From Bacillota bacterium (lineage in GTDB: Bacteria > Bacillota > Clostridia > Acetivibrionales > DTU013), in assembly GCA_023433505.1 (NCBI GenBank), contig JAEZCO010000026.1, positions 3,084-67,083 of the forward strand: a stretch of 64,000 nucleotides of DNA. Direction: 5' to 3'. This document shows, piece after piece, positions 17,287 through 24,269 of the stretch; position 1 is the first letter of the stretch; each line of letters opens with the position of its first letter. A program made the translations under genes and the position numbers. The notes below the pieces were generated by a model, which searched no databases, was not told the origin of the DNA, and saw only the letters and a program-made list of their open reading frames with translations.

Positions 17287-18087
17287 ATGATGCAAAGTGA
17301 ATGTTCAAAAACATATGCACAACCTGACAGCAGGACGGTGGCAGGCAGAATGATTACCCGGTGGTTTGATGAATTGCAGCTTAATGTTGCTCCGACTTGC
17401 AATATGCTGTGTAATTTTTGTTCGAAGGGCAGCGACTGCATATGCAACGGAAATGATCCGGGGTACTGCAGCAGGATGTTGACGCCCAGGCAGGCGGTCA
17501 ATTGGGCGGCAAGCTCTATTTTAAAGGATAAAAGGATCAAGGTGGTCAAAATATCCGGACCCGGGGAGCCGCTTTGCAACAGCCAGACCTTTGAGGTGTT
17601 CAAGCGCCTTGGACAAAAGCTGCCTGACGTAATTTTCGGCATCAGCACCAACGGGCTCAGACTGGAAGATAAGGCAGAGATACTGGCAGCCCTGGGAGTA
17701 AGGATGGTGGACATATCCATAAACGCAGTCAGGGAAGAAACCATTACAAAGCTTTATTCAAAGCTTATTGTGGACAATGATATTATTTCCGGCACCAAGC
17801 TTTCCTCCTTTTTGCATGAAAAGCAGATGAAGGGGTTGGAGAAGTGCATCAAGCTGGGCATGGCTGTGCGCATAAACACCGTTTATTTCCCGGGGATCAA
17901 CGACGATGATATCTTGAAGATTGCTCAAATGTGCAAAGAAAGCGGCATAGCGTCCATGTGCCTGATTTCCGCTTTTCCCGGAGGGAAGCTTGCCAGGATG
18001 ACCCCGCCCTCTGTTGCAAATATGGTGGCCATGCAGCAGAAAATAGGAAAAATTCTGCCGGAAGTACAGATCAAGTCATTTTTGTAA
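17287..18087 (+). CDS. NifB-like radical SAM protein lacking the NifX domain
   Basis: 266 residues from ATG 17287, 10 nt after AGGAGG. The radical SAM cluster motif CxxxCxxC is VAPTCNMLCNFC near residue 38, in the same setting as in NifB, followed by extra cysteines (CICNGNDPGYC) and RMLTPRQAV, which parallels GILTPQEAA of the true NifB encoded at 27277-29961. ISGPGEPLCN and GISTNGLRLED are also NifB-like. It has neither the C-terminal CRQCRADA cluster-binding motif nor a NifX domain. It may modify a cluster or sense S-adenosylmethionine or iron status; its function is unknown. It is the first gene after a leader with ANTAR-type hairpins and precedes the ANTAR regulator gene. Confidence 0.75.
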   Translation: MMQSECSKTYAQPDSRTVAGRMITRWFDELQLNVAPTCNMLCNFCSKGSDCICNGNDPGYCSRMLTPRQAVNWAASSILKDKRIKVVKISGPGEPLCNSQTFEVFKRLGQKLPDVIFGISTNGLRLEDKAEILAALGVRMVDISINAVREETITKLYSKLIVDNDIISGTKLSSFLHEKQMKGLEKCIKLGMAVRINTVYFPGINDDDILKIAQMCKESGIASMCLISAFPGGKLARMTPPSVANMVAMQQKIGKILPEVQIKSFL

Positions 18088-18151
18088 GCACGGGTAAGAA
18101 CATTCTGCAAAAGCGGAATGAAGGTATTTTTAGGGAAGGGAGGCTGGAAAG

Positions 18152-18733
18152 ATGAATTGTGCCAAATTCATAGTTTCGGGACAGGATAAAAAGCAGTTGA
18201 CGCAAGTTAAGAATGCACTTACTTCAAATGGAAATATTTTTGTAGGCTATTCCAGCGACCCTGTGAATATTCTGAGGCATATCCGGAGTATCCAGCCGGA
18301 TCTGGTGATCTTTGAGCTGTCCGTCAACTTCAGGGATTTGAAAGAGACGATCCGGGTGATTGATGAAGAATTGCTGGCTGCCTGTATCCTGCTGCTGGAC
18401 TCAAGAAATGAGGAAGTATTTGAATTTCTCAGGGATACACGGATAGTTTCCTATTTATCCAAGCCGGTTATCGATTACGTGCTGCTGCAGATCGTCGACC
18501 TGTCCATGTCCAATTTTTTAAGGATCAAGGATTATGAAGACAAATTGAGGCAGCTGAACAATACGCTGGAAAACCGCAGGGTCATTGAAAAGGCCAAATG
18601 GATCCTTGTGGAACAGGATGGGTGCACAGAGATGGACGCATATAAAATCATTAAGAAGAAAAGCAGGGATAACAGGATTGCCATGAACGAAATCGCAGAG
18701 GCCATTATTCTGACGAGGGGCAGCGGAAGTTAA
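18152..18733 (+). CDS. ANTAR-domain antiterminator with degenerate receiver
   Basis: 193 residues. Residues 1-120 follow the receiver fold, with the conserved Lys in YLSKPV, but the phosphorylation site is Glu (residue 55, in PDLVIFELS) instead of Asp and the N-terminal acidic pair is incomplete. This suggests it is not controlled by normal phosphorylation. A short coiled coil leads into an ANTAR domain at about 135-190 (RRVIEKAKWILVEQDGC, DAYKIIKKKSRDNR, MNEIAEAIIL). ANTAR proteins bind paired RNA hairpins and stop terminators from forming. Leaders with suitable hairpins lie upstream of the NifB-like, PII and nifH genes. AAGGGAGG is placed well before the ATG. Confidence 0.9.
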   Translation: MNCAKFIVSGQDKKQLTQVKNALTSNGNIFVGYSSDPVNILRHIRSIQPDLVIFELSVNFRDLKETIRVIDEELLAACILLLDSRNEEVFEFLRDTRIVSYLSKPVIDYVLLQIVDLSMSNFLRIKDYEDKLRQLNNTLENRRVIEKAKWILVEQDGCTEMDAYKIIKKKSRDNRIAMNEIAEAIILTRGSGS

Positions 18734-18735
18734 GA

Positions 18736-18775
18736 ATTTTTTTGCAGGATGAAATTTATAAAGCTGCAAAAATTA
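18736..18775 (+). terminator. hairpin after the ANTAR gene
   Basis: TTTTTTGCAG and CTGCAAAAA pair around an A/T-rich loop directly behind the stop codon. It probably ends the first nif-region unit. Confidence 0.5.
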
Positions 18776-18793
18776 TAAAAATAGTAAAAAAAT

Positions 18794-18824
18794 ACTTGCA
18801 TTTTTGCAAGTATGGCAGTATAAT
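18794..18824 (+). promoter_or_regulatory. promoter of the PII-amtB unit with palindrome at -35
   Basis: TTGCAT (18796-18801), a 17-nt spacer and TATAAT (18819-18824) give a near-consensus promoter. ACTTGCA and TGCAAGT form a palindrome over the -35 box that could be an operator. Similar TGCAAG/CTTGCA arms flank the promoter at 17042. Confidence 0.7.
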
Positions 18825-18846
18825 AAATTCATAAATTGAATAGATG

Positions 18847-18955
18847 CAAGGAACGCGAGACGCCATGAAGGATATCGCGCCTTGTCGGCCAGGACGCCGG
18901 ATCGATATATTTAAATCATATTTAAATAGGTTGATTGCGGCGTTTTTTGTTTTTA
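18847..18955 (+). promoter_or_regulatory. leader with hairpin and terminator (candidate ANTAR target B)
   Basis: A first stem uses CAAGG/CCTTG and CGCGA/TCGCG (18847-18884). It is followed by GGC-CAGGAC-GCC (18887-18898), whose 3' half overlaps the terminator stem. The terminator pairs ACGCCG (18894-18899) with CGGCGT, has an inner ATTTAAAT repeat and ends in T6 near 18948. The hairpin and the terminator exclude each other, so protein binding to the hairpin would allow transcription of the PII and amtB genes. Confidence 0.65.
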
Positions 18956-19006
18956 GGCTTATCAAACTTACCGGATTTATTATTTATCAGATTGGAGAGT
19001 GAGTGT

Positions 19007-19345
19007 ATGAAAAAGCTTGAGGTAATTACAAGACCGGAAAAGCTGGAGGATGTGAAGGAGCTTCTCAACAACTCGGGGATTTACGGAATGACCGTCGGTA
19101 TGGTTTCAGGCTGTGGTTTGCAAAAGGGCAGGAAGGAAGTATACAGGGGGACCGAATATACCATCAATCTGCTTCCAAAGGTGAAGATAGAGATTGTGGT
19201 GAAGGATGCGGTTGTAGAAGAGCTTCTGGAGAGCCTGGTAAAGAAAGTGAAAACTGGAGAAGTCGGCGATGGAAAAATATTTGTATTCGATGTACAGGAT
19301 GCAGTGAAGATAAGGACCGGAGAACGGGGAGAGAAAGCAATCTGA
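19007..19345 (+). CDS. glnK: PII nitrogen regulatory protein (GlnK type)
   Basis: 112 residues. PII senses 2-oxoglutarate, ATP/ADP and so nitrogen status. The T-loop GRKEVYRGTEYTINLLPKV keeps Tyr51 (in GTEYT), and the B- and C-loops are present (TGEVGDGKIFV, IRTGERG). GGAG lies 10 nt upstream of ATG 19007. The frame extension to 18935 runs through the leader terminator and is not used. The amtB gene follows 24 nt downstream, the classical glnK-amtB pairing in which GlnK blocks the ammonium channel when nitrogen is plentiful. Confidence 0.93.
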   Translation: MKKLEVITRPEKLEDVKELLNNSGIYGMTVGMVSGCGLQKGRKEVYRGTEYTINLLPKVKIEIVVKDAVVEELLESLVKKVKTGEVGDGKIFVFDVQDAVKIRTGERGEKAI

Positions 19346-19369
19346 TAATAAATAAAGGGGAGTGGAATT

Positions 19370-20719
19370 ATGAAGAGGAGTTATAAAAAATTATTTTTGT
19401 CATTTTTATTGCTGGTAATTGTTTTATGCATACCGGGTGCGGCATTTGCAGCAGACGAAGCAGTTGCAGACACGGGTGATACCGCATTTGTATTCGCGTC
19501 AGCCGTACTGGTATTTATCATGACGCCCGGACTTGCATTATTTTACGGCGGCATGGTAAGGAAAAAGAATGTACTGAATACAATGATGAATTCCTTCATC
19601 ATTATGGCTTTGATTTCCATACAATGGGTGCTTATAGGTTATTCAATCGCTTTCGGGCCGGACAAATTCAACCTGTTCGGCGGTCTTGAATGGTTTGGGC
19701 TGCATGGTATAGGCGCCGCTCCCAATGCCGATTATGCAGGCACAATACCGCAATCGCTGTTTGTGCTGTTCCAGATGATGTTTGCAATAATTACTCCCGC
19801 GCTTATCACAGGTTCCTTTGCAGAAAGGATGCGCTTTCCGGCTTTCCTGGTCTTCATCCTGCTGTGGGCTACCCTGGTATATGATCCACTGGCTCACTGG
19901 GTATGGGGAGTTGGAGGATGGCTCAGAAACCTCGGCGCACTTGACTTTGCAGGTGGTACTGTCGTCCATATCAGCTCCGGTGTTGCAGGACTTGTAGCCG
20001 CACTGGTCATTGGAAAACGGAAAGGCCACGGCACCTCACCCATGATGCCTCATAATATTCCTTTCGTACTTATCGGAGCCGCCCTCCTGTGGTTCGGCTG
20101 GTTTGGCTTCAACGGCGGAAGCGCTGTTGCTGCCAACGGTCTTGCCATGAATGCCTTCCTGGTGACAAACACTGCGGCTGCAGCAGCAATGCTTTCCTGG
20201 GTAATCATTGAATGGCTTCACAGAGGCAAACCCACGCTTCTGGGCGCTGCTACCGGCGCGGTTATCGGTTTGGTTGCCATTACTCCCGGTTCAGGCTTCG
20301 TCAATGTGATTTCTTCCATCATTATCGGTTTGGTTGTAAGCCCCTTGTGCTATTTTGGAATTACGGTCGTCAAAGCAAAGCTTGGATATGACGACTCATT
20401 GGATGCATTTGGATGCCATGGTATCGGAGGAATTTGGGGTGCATTGGCCACAGGATTGTTTGCCACCAAGGATATCAATCCTGCAGGCAATAACGGACTG
20501 TTTTTCGGAAATCCCGGACAGCTGGGAATTCAAGCGTTAAGTGTCCTTGTTACAGTTTTATTATCCGGTGTGCTGACATTTATAATCCTCAAGGTATTGT
20601 CTCTCTTTATGAAACTGCGTGCTACGGAAAAAGAAGAGGTCGACGGGCTGGACGTAACACAGCATGGTGAGGACGCATATCCCGACTTTTCCGGAGGAGA
20701 AGTCAATTTATTCCAATAA
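19370..20719 (+). CDS. amtB: ammonium transporter
   Basis: 449 residues. A signal-peptide-like N-terminus (LFLSFLLLVIVLCIPGAAFA) is followed by eleven predicted membrane helices. Amt signatures are FIMTPGLALFYGGMVRKKNVLNTMM, FAGGTVVHISSGVAGL (first pore His) and DDSLDAFGCHGIGGIWGALATGLF (second pore His). It conducts ammonium/ammonia into the cell. GGGGAG lies 7 nt before the ATG. It is paired with the PII gene and sits in the leader-controlled unit just before nifH. Confidence 0.96.
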   Translation: MKRSYKKLFLSFLLLVIVLCIPGAAFAADEAVADTGDTAFVFASAVLVFIMTPGLALFYGGMVRKKNVLNTMMNSFIIMALISIQWVLIGYSIAFGPDKFNLFGGLEWFGLHGIGAAPNADYAGTIPQSLFVLFQMMFAIITPALITGSFAERMRFPAFLVFILLWATLVYDPLAHWVWGVGGWLRNLGALDFAGGTVVHISSGVAGLVAALVIGKRKGHGTSPMMPHNIPFVLIGAALLWFGWFGFNGGSAVAANGLAMNAFLVTNTAAAAAMLSWVIIEWLHRGKPTLLGAATGAVIGLVAITPGSGFVNVISSIIIGLVVSPLCYFGITVVKAKLGYDDSLDAFGCHGIGGIWGALATGLFATKDINPAGNNGLFFGNPGQLGIQALSVLVTVLLSGVLTFIILKVLSLFMKLRATEKEEVDGLDVTQHGEDAYPDFSGGEVNLFQ

Positions 20720-20748
20720 TTGTCAAACGCACACACATACGTTATAGC
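20720..20748 (+). promoter_or_regulatory. possible nifH promoter
   Basis: TTGTCA (20720-20725), a 17-nt spacer and TATAGC (20743-20748). It overlaps the amtB stop region. Transcription would start close to the first leader stem at 20760. Confidence 0.4.
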
Positions 20749-20759
20749 TTAATATACTT

Positions 20760-20842
20760 GATGCAATATCCCCTGTTAGGTTAACGCATCGAAGGCCTGG
20801 ACGCCGTATTTAAAAAAATACCGGCGTCCTTTTGTTTTTTAA
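20760..20842 (+). promoter_or_regulatory. nifH leader with hairpin and terminator (candidate ANTAR target C)
   Basis: GATGC/GCATC (20760-20790) form a first stem. GGC-CTGGAC-GCC (20794-20805) follows and overlaps the terminator GGACGCCG/CGGCGTCC (20799-20829), which ends in TTTTGTTTTTT. It has the same layout as target B: a 6-nt-loop hairpin that competes with an intrinsic terminator. The terminator also ends the amtB transcript. Confidence 0.65.
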
Positions 20843-20890
20843 GAGCAGTATAAGCTTTCATTTCTAATAATTTTTTCGGAGGTAATGAAT

Positions 20891-21712
20891 ATGAGACAGG
20901 TAGCAATCTATGGCAAGGGTGGAATAGGCAAATCCACCACAACGCAGAACCTGACGGTAGGTCTGGGTGAAATGGGCAAAAAGGTAATGATCGTCGGATG
21001 TGATCCCAAGGCGGATTCCACACGGCTGGTGCTGGGAGGTCTGGCACAGAAAAGCGTCCTTGACACGCTTCGGGAAGAAGGCGAGGAAGTGGAGCTGGAC
21101 AACATCATGAAGCGCGGCAAGTTCGATATCCGGTGTGTTGAATCCGGAGGGCCGGAGCCCGGCGTGGGCTGTGCGGGCAGAGGCATTATCACCTCCATAA
21201 ACATGCTGGAGAGCCTCGGCGCTTATACCGAAGATCTGGACTATGTTTTCTACGACGTACTTGGAGACGTTGTATGCGGAGGCTTTGCAATGCCTATCCG
21301 GGAGGGAAAGGCAAAAGAGATATACATCGTTGCCAGCGGCGAGCTGATGGCGCTGTATGCGGCAAACAACATTTCAAAAGGCGTGCAGAAATACGCAAAT
21401 ACAGGCGGATGCCGTCTGGGCGGAATAATCTGCAACAGCAGAAAGGTGGATCATGAAAAGGAACTGCTTGAAAACTTTGCACAAGAACTAGGCAGTCAGT
21501 TGATTTATTTCGTACCCAGAGACAACCTGGTGCAAAGGGCGGAAATCAACAAGAAGACAGTAATTGATTTTGCGCCGGAGGAACCCCAGGCGGATGCATA
21601 CCGAGGTCTTGCCCGGGCTATTGACGGAAACGATATGTATGTCATCCCGAAGCCCATGACCCAGGACCGGCTGGAAGAATTGATGATGAAGCACGGATTC
21701 CTTGGACTGTAG
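20891..21712 (+). CDS. nifH: nitrogenase iron protein (dinitrogenase reductase)
   Basis: 273 residues. NifH passes electrons to NifDK with ATP hydrolysis and takes part in cofactor assembly. The P-loop GKGGIGKSTTTQN, switch region GCDPKADSTRL, both [4Fe-4S] ligand cysteines (GVGCAGRG and DVVCGGFAMP) and the Arg next to the first ligand (site of regulatory ADP-ribosylation in some bacteria) are all present. GGAGG is 8 nt before ATG 20891; ATG 20885 is only 2 nt away from it. It is first in the nif operon, after a terminator-containing leader. Confidence 0.98.
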   Translation: MRQVAIYGKGGIGKSTTTQNLTVGLGEMGKKVMIVGCDPKADSTRLVLGGLAQKSVLDTLREEGEEVELDNIMKRGKFDIRCVESGGPEPGVGCAGRGIITSINMLESLGAYTEDLDYVFYDVLGDVVCGGFAMPIREGKAKEIYIVASGELMALYAANNISKGVQKYANTGGCRLGGIICNSRKVDHEKELLENFAQELGSQLIYFVPRDNLVQRAEINKKTVIDFAPEEPQADAYRGLARAIDGNDMYVIPKPMTQDRLEELMMKHGFLGL

Positions 21713-21832
21713 AAGCGGTAACGGATTATAGGCATGGCGCACGAATTGTAGCGTAGGGAGAATTCATTTCACCCGAAGCGAGAGGGGATGGGGGCATGCC
21801 TCCCAATGAAAATTGAAAGGAAGGTATCGGAC

Positions 21833-22159
21833 ATGTTGATGATCAGAGCGATAATAAGGCCGGAGAGGGTCGGGGTCGTACTGGAAGAGCTCAGTGACGC
21901 CGGATTCCCGGCAGTTACAAAAATGGATGTAATGGGACGGGGGAAGCAGAGAGGCGTGAAGGTCGGAGATGTTTTCTATGATGAAATCCCAAAGGAAATG
22001 CTCATGATGGTTGTCAATGACGAGGATAAGGATGACGTCATTAAAATAATCATCCGGAATTCACGGACAGGGATGAATGGGGCCTTCGGCGACGGAAAAA
22101 TATTCGTCAGCCCCGTTGAAGAGGTCTATACCATCAGCTCCAGTGCAAAAGGACTGTAA
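21833..22159 (+). CDS. nifI1: NifI1, PII-like nitrogenase regulator
   Basis: 108 residues from ATG 21833, with AGGAAGG 8 nt upstream; the extension to 21788 falls in a repeated leader segment. It is a PII paralogue with a short altered T-loop (GRGKQRGVKVGDVFYDEIPKEM) and the conserved GAFGDGKIFVSPVEE. Together with NifI2 it inhibits dinitrogenase directly when ammonium appears, as shown in methanogens. The position between nifH and nifD is diagnostic of this pair in archaea and clostridia. Confidence 0.93.
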   Translation: MLMIRAIIRPERVGVVLEELSDAGFPAVTKMDVMGRGKQRGVKVGDVFYDEIPKEMLMMVVNDEDKDDVIKIIIRNSRTGMNGAFGDGKIFVSPVEEVYTISSSAKGL

Positions 22160-22170
22160 AGGAGGCAGGT

Positions 22171-22557
22171 ATGAAGGAAATTATGGCGGTAATCAGGATG
22201 GACATGATCAGCAAAACAAAGGAAGCTCTGCTGCTGGAAGGCTTTCCGGCGATGAACTGCAGAAAGGTAATGGGGCGCGGCAAGAAAAAGGTTGATTTTA
22301 CTCTCATTGAAAGAATAATAACGGACGGCCTGGAAATCAGTTCTCCAAAGACTGCGGAAGCAATATCCGAGGGGCACAGGCTTATTCCCAAAAGACTCCT
22401 TTCCCTTGTTGTCAAGGATGAAGAAGTAAGTAAAGCCGTCGATGCCATTATAAACACAAACTCCAAGGGGAATCCGGGGGACGGTAAAATATTCGTTATG
22501 CCTGTCACCGACTCTGTCCGGATCCGGACGGGAGAGAGCGGGGATGCAGTATTGTAA
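22171..22557 (+). CDS. nifI2: NifI2, PII-like nitrogenase regulator
   Basis: 128 residues. It is a PII paralogue with a longer T-loop (GRGKKKVDFTLIERI... then SEGHRLIPKRLLSLVV) and the C-terminal signature GDGKIFVMPVTDSVRIRTGE. It binds ATP and 2-oxoglutarate and works with NifI1 to switch nitrogenase off. GGAGG is 5 nt before the ATG, and the gene follows nifI1 by 11 nt. Confidence 0.93.
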   Translation: MKEIMAVIRMDMISKTKEALLLEGFPAMNCRKVMGRGKKKVDFTLIERIITDGLEISSPKTAEAISEGHRLIPKRLLSLVVKDEEVSKAVDAIINTNSKGNPGDGKIFVMPVTDSVRIRTGESGDAVL

Positions 22558-22598
22558 GTGCCATATAAAGAATTTATTAAGGTAAGAGGTGAAGTCAA

Positions 22599-24188
22599 AT
22601 GAAGGGAAAAGTCGACAGGATTTTGGAAAACTACCCCGGCAGTGTTTTCAAAAACCGTAAGGACCATATTATTGTTAAAAGAAATGATTCTCCGGAGCCC
22701 CAGGTAATTGCGGCAAATACCAGGGTAATTCCGGGCATAATGACACAGCGGGGATGCTGCTATGCAGGCTGCAAGGGCGTTGTCGTAGGTCCGCTGAAGG
22801 ATGCCGTTGTTATCACCCACGGGCCTATCGGCTGCGGATATTACAGTTGGGGCACAAGAAGGAACAAGGCAAGGAAAAATGACGGTGAGGATAATTTCAT
22901 AAATTATTGCTTCTCGACAGACATGCAGGAAGGAGACATCGTCTTCGGCGGCATGAAAAAGCTGCGGCAGGCCGTGAAGGAGGCAGTGGAGATATTCAAC
23001 CCGCAAACGGTGATGATTTGCTCCACTTGTCCCGTGGGTCTCATCGGCGATGATATCAACGCGGTTGCCCAGGAATCTGAAAAGCTTTACGGGATCAAGG
23101 TACTGGCCTTCAGCTGCGAGGGCTACAAGGGCGTCAGCCAGTCTGGCGGGCATCATATAGCGAATAACGGTTTGATCAGGCACATTATTGGTACAGGTGA
23201 CAGTGCGGTAGGAAAATATGCCGTTAACGTTCTCGGTGAATATAACATCGGCGGAGACGGTTTTGAGATAGAGCGCATACTCAAAAAAATAGGCTATGAC
23301 GTCATCACCGTCATGACCGGCAATGGCACCGTAGAAGGACTCAAGAATGCGCATAAGGCGCAATTGAACATTGTGCAATGTCACCGTTCCATAAACTATA
23401 TCGCGGAAATGCTGAATGCAAAGTATGGGACAGACTGGATCAAAGTCAATTTTATCGGCTTGAAGGCGATGGCAAAGAGTCTGAGAGATATGGCAAAGTA
23501 CTTTGACGACCCCCAGCTTTCCAAAAGGACGGAAGCAGTCATCGAAGAAGAGCTTGCAGATGCGGTGCCGAAGATAGAATACTATAAAAAGTTTACAAGA
23601 GGTAAAACTGCCGCATTATATGTAGGTGGCTCAAGAGCCCACCATTACCAGCATCTTCTTAAGGATCTGGGTATCGAGACAATTCTTGCAGGCTATGAAT
23701 TCGCACACCGGGACGATTATGAGGGCAGGGAGGTCATTCCCGACATCAAGATAGACGCCGACAGTAAAAACATTGAGAATCTGGTGATGGAGCCTGATCC
23801 GGAGCATTACAAAATAACTCTTTCCAAGGAAAGATTCGAACAATTGCGTAAGGAGATTTCTCTCAATTACTATGAGGGAATGATTAAGGAAATGCCGGAC
23901 AAAAGCGTTGTCGTAGATGATTTGAACCACTATGAGACAGAGCAGTTTTTAAAGCTGATGAAGCCTGATATTTTCTGTTCGGGTATCAAGGACAAATATG
24001 TTTCACATAAGGCGGGCATCTTTTCAAAGCAGCTGCATTCCTATGATTACAGCGGCCCTTATGCAGGATTTGCAGGAGCTGTGAATTTCGCCAGGGATAT
24101 TGCCCTGGGCATCACGGCTCCGGCCTGGAAGCTCGTCAATCCGCCCTGGAAGACAGAACCCATACTGGAAGGGACATTTGCAGTTTAA
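22599..24188 (+). CDS. nifD: nitrogenase molybdenum-iron protein alpha chain
   Basis: 529 residues. The P-cluster ligand regions (RGCCYAGCKG, HGPIGCGYYSW, CSTCPVGLIGDDI) and both FeMo-cofactor ligands are visible: Cys261 in IVQCHRSINYI and His480 in KQLHSYDYSGPY. The protein is about 40-50 residues longer than in Azotobacter because of an insertion before the second ligand (around 380-430), as in Clostridium pasteurianum. No anfG or vnfG gene is nearby, so a molybdenum enzyme is the best reading. GAGGTG precedes the ATG. Confidence 0.97.
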   Translation: MKGKVDRILENYPGSVFKNRKDHIIVKRNDSPEPQVIAANTRVIPGIMTQRGCCYAGCKGVVVGPLKDAVVITHGPIGCGYYSWGTRRNKARKNDGEDNFINYCFSTDMQEGDIVFGGMKKLRQAVKEAVEIFNPQTVMICSTCPVGLIGDDINAVAQESEKLYGIKVLAFSCEGYKGVSQSGGHHIANNGLIRHIIGTGDSAVGKYAVNVLGEYNIGGDGFEIERILKKIGYDVITVMTGNGTVEGLKNAHKAQLNIVQCHRSINYIAEMLNAKYGTDWIKVNFIGLKAMAKSLRDMAKYFDDPQLSKRTEAVIEEELADAVPKIEYYKKFTRGKTAALYVGGSRAHHYQHLLKDLGIETILAGYEFAHRDDYEGREVIPDIKIDADSKNIENLVMEPDPEHYKITLSKERFEQLRKEISLNYYEGMIKEMPDKSVVVDDLNHYETEQFLKLMKPDIFCSGIKDKYVSHKAGIFSKQLHSYDYSGPYAGFAGAVNFARDIALGITAPAWKLVNPPWKTEPILEGTFAV

Positions 24189-24193
24189 TGCAA

Positions 24194-24248
24194 GGGGACG
24201 CACCCACAGGAGATATTCCTCACGGGTGGAGTCAAGGAGAATGTCCCC
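24194..24248 (+). repeat. hairpin in the nifD-nifK spacer
   Basis: GGGGAC (24194-24199) pairs with GTCCCC (24243-24248), and CACCC (24201-24205) with GGGTG (24224-24228), with AGGA/TCCT inside. It fills the 81-nt spacer between nifD and nifK and ends just before the nifK ribosome binding site. It has no T-tract. Confidence 0.6.
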
Positions 24249-24269
24249 GCTTAAAGGAGGTAGTTTACT

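Noticed and set aside
22134..23384. 416-residue minus-strand open frame opposite nifI2/nifD
   Set aside because: It is fully antisense to well-identified nif genes and its translation has no recognisable domain.
22599..24188. alternative reading of nifD as an iron-only or vanadium nitrogenase alpha chain
   Set aside because: No delta-subunit gene (anfG/vnfG) is present, the length and insertion match C. pasteurianum NifD, and the operon contains the Mo-type order nifHDK-E-NB-V.
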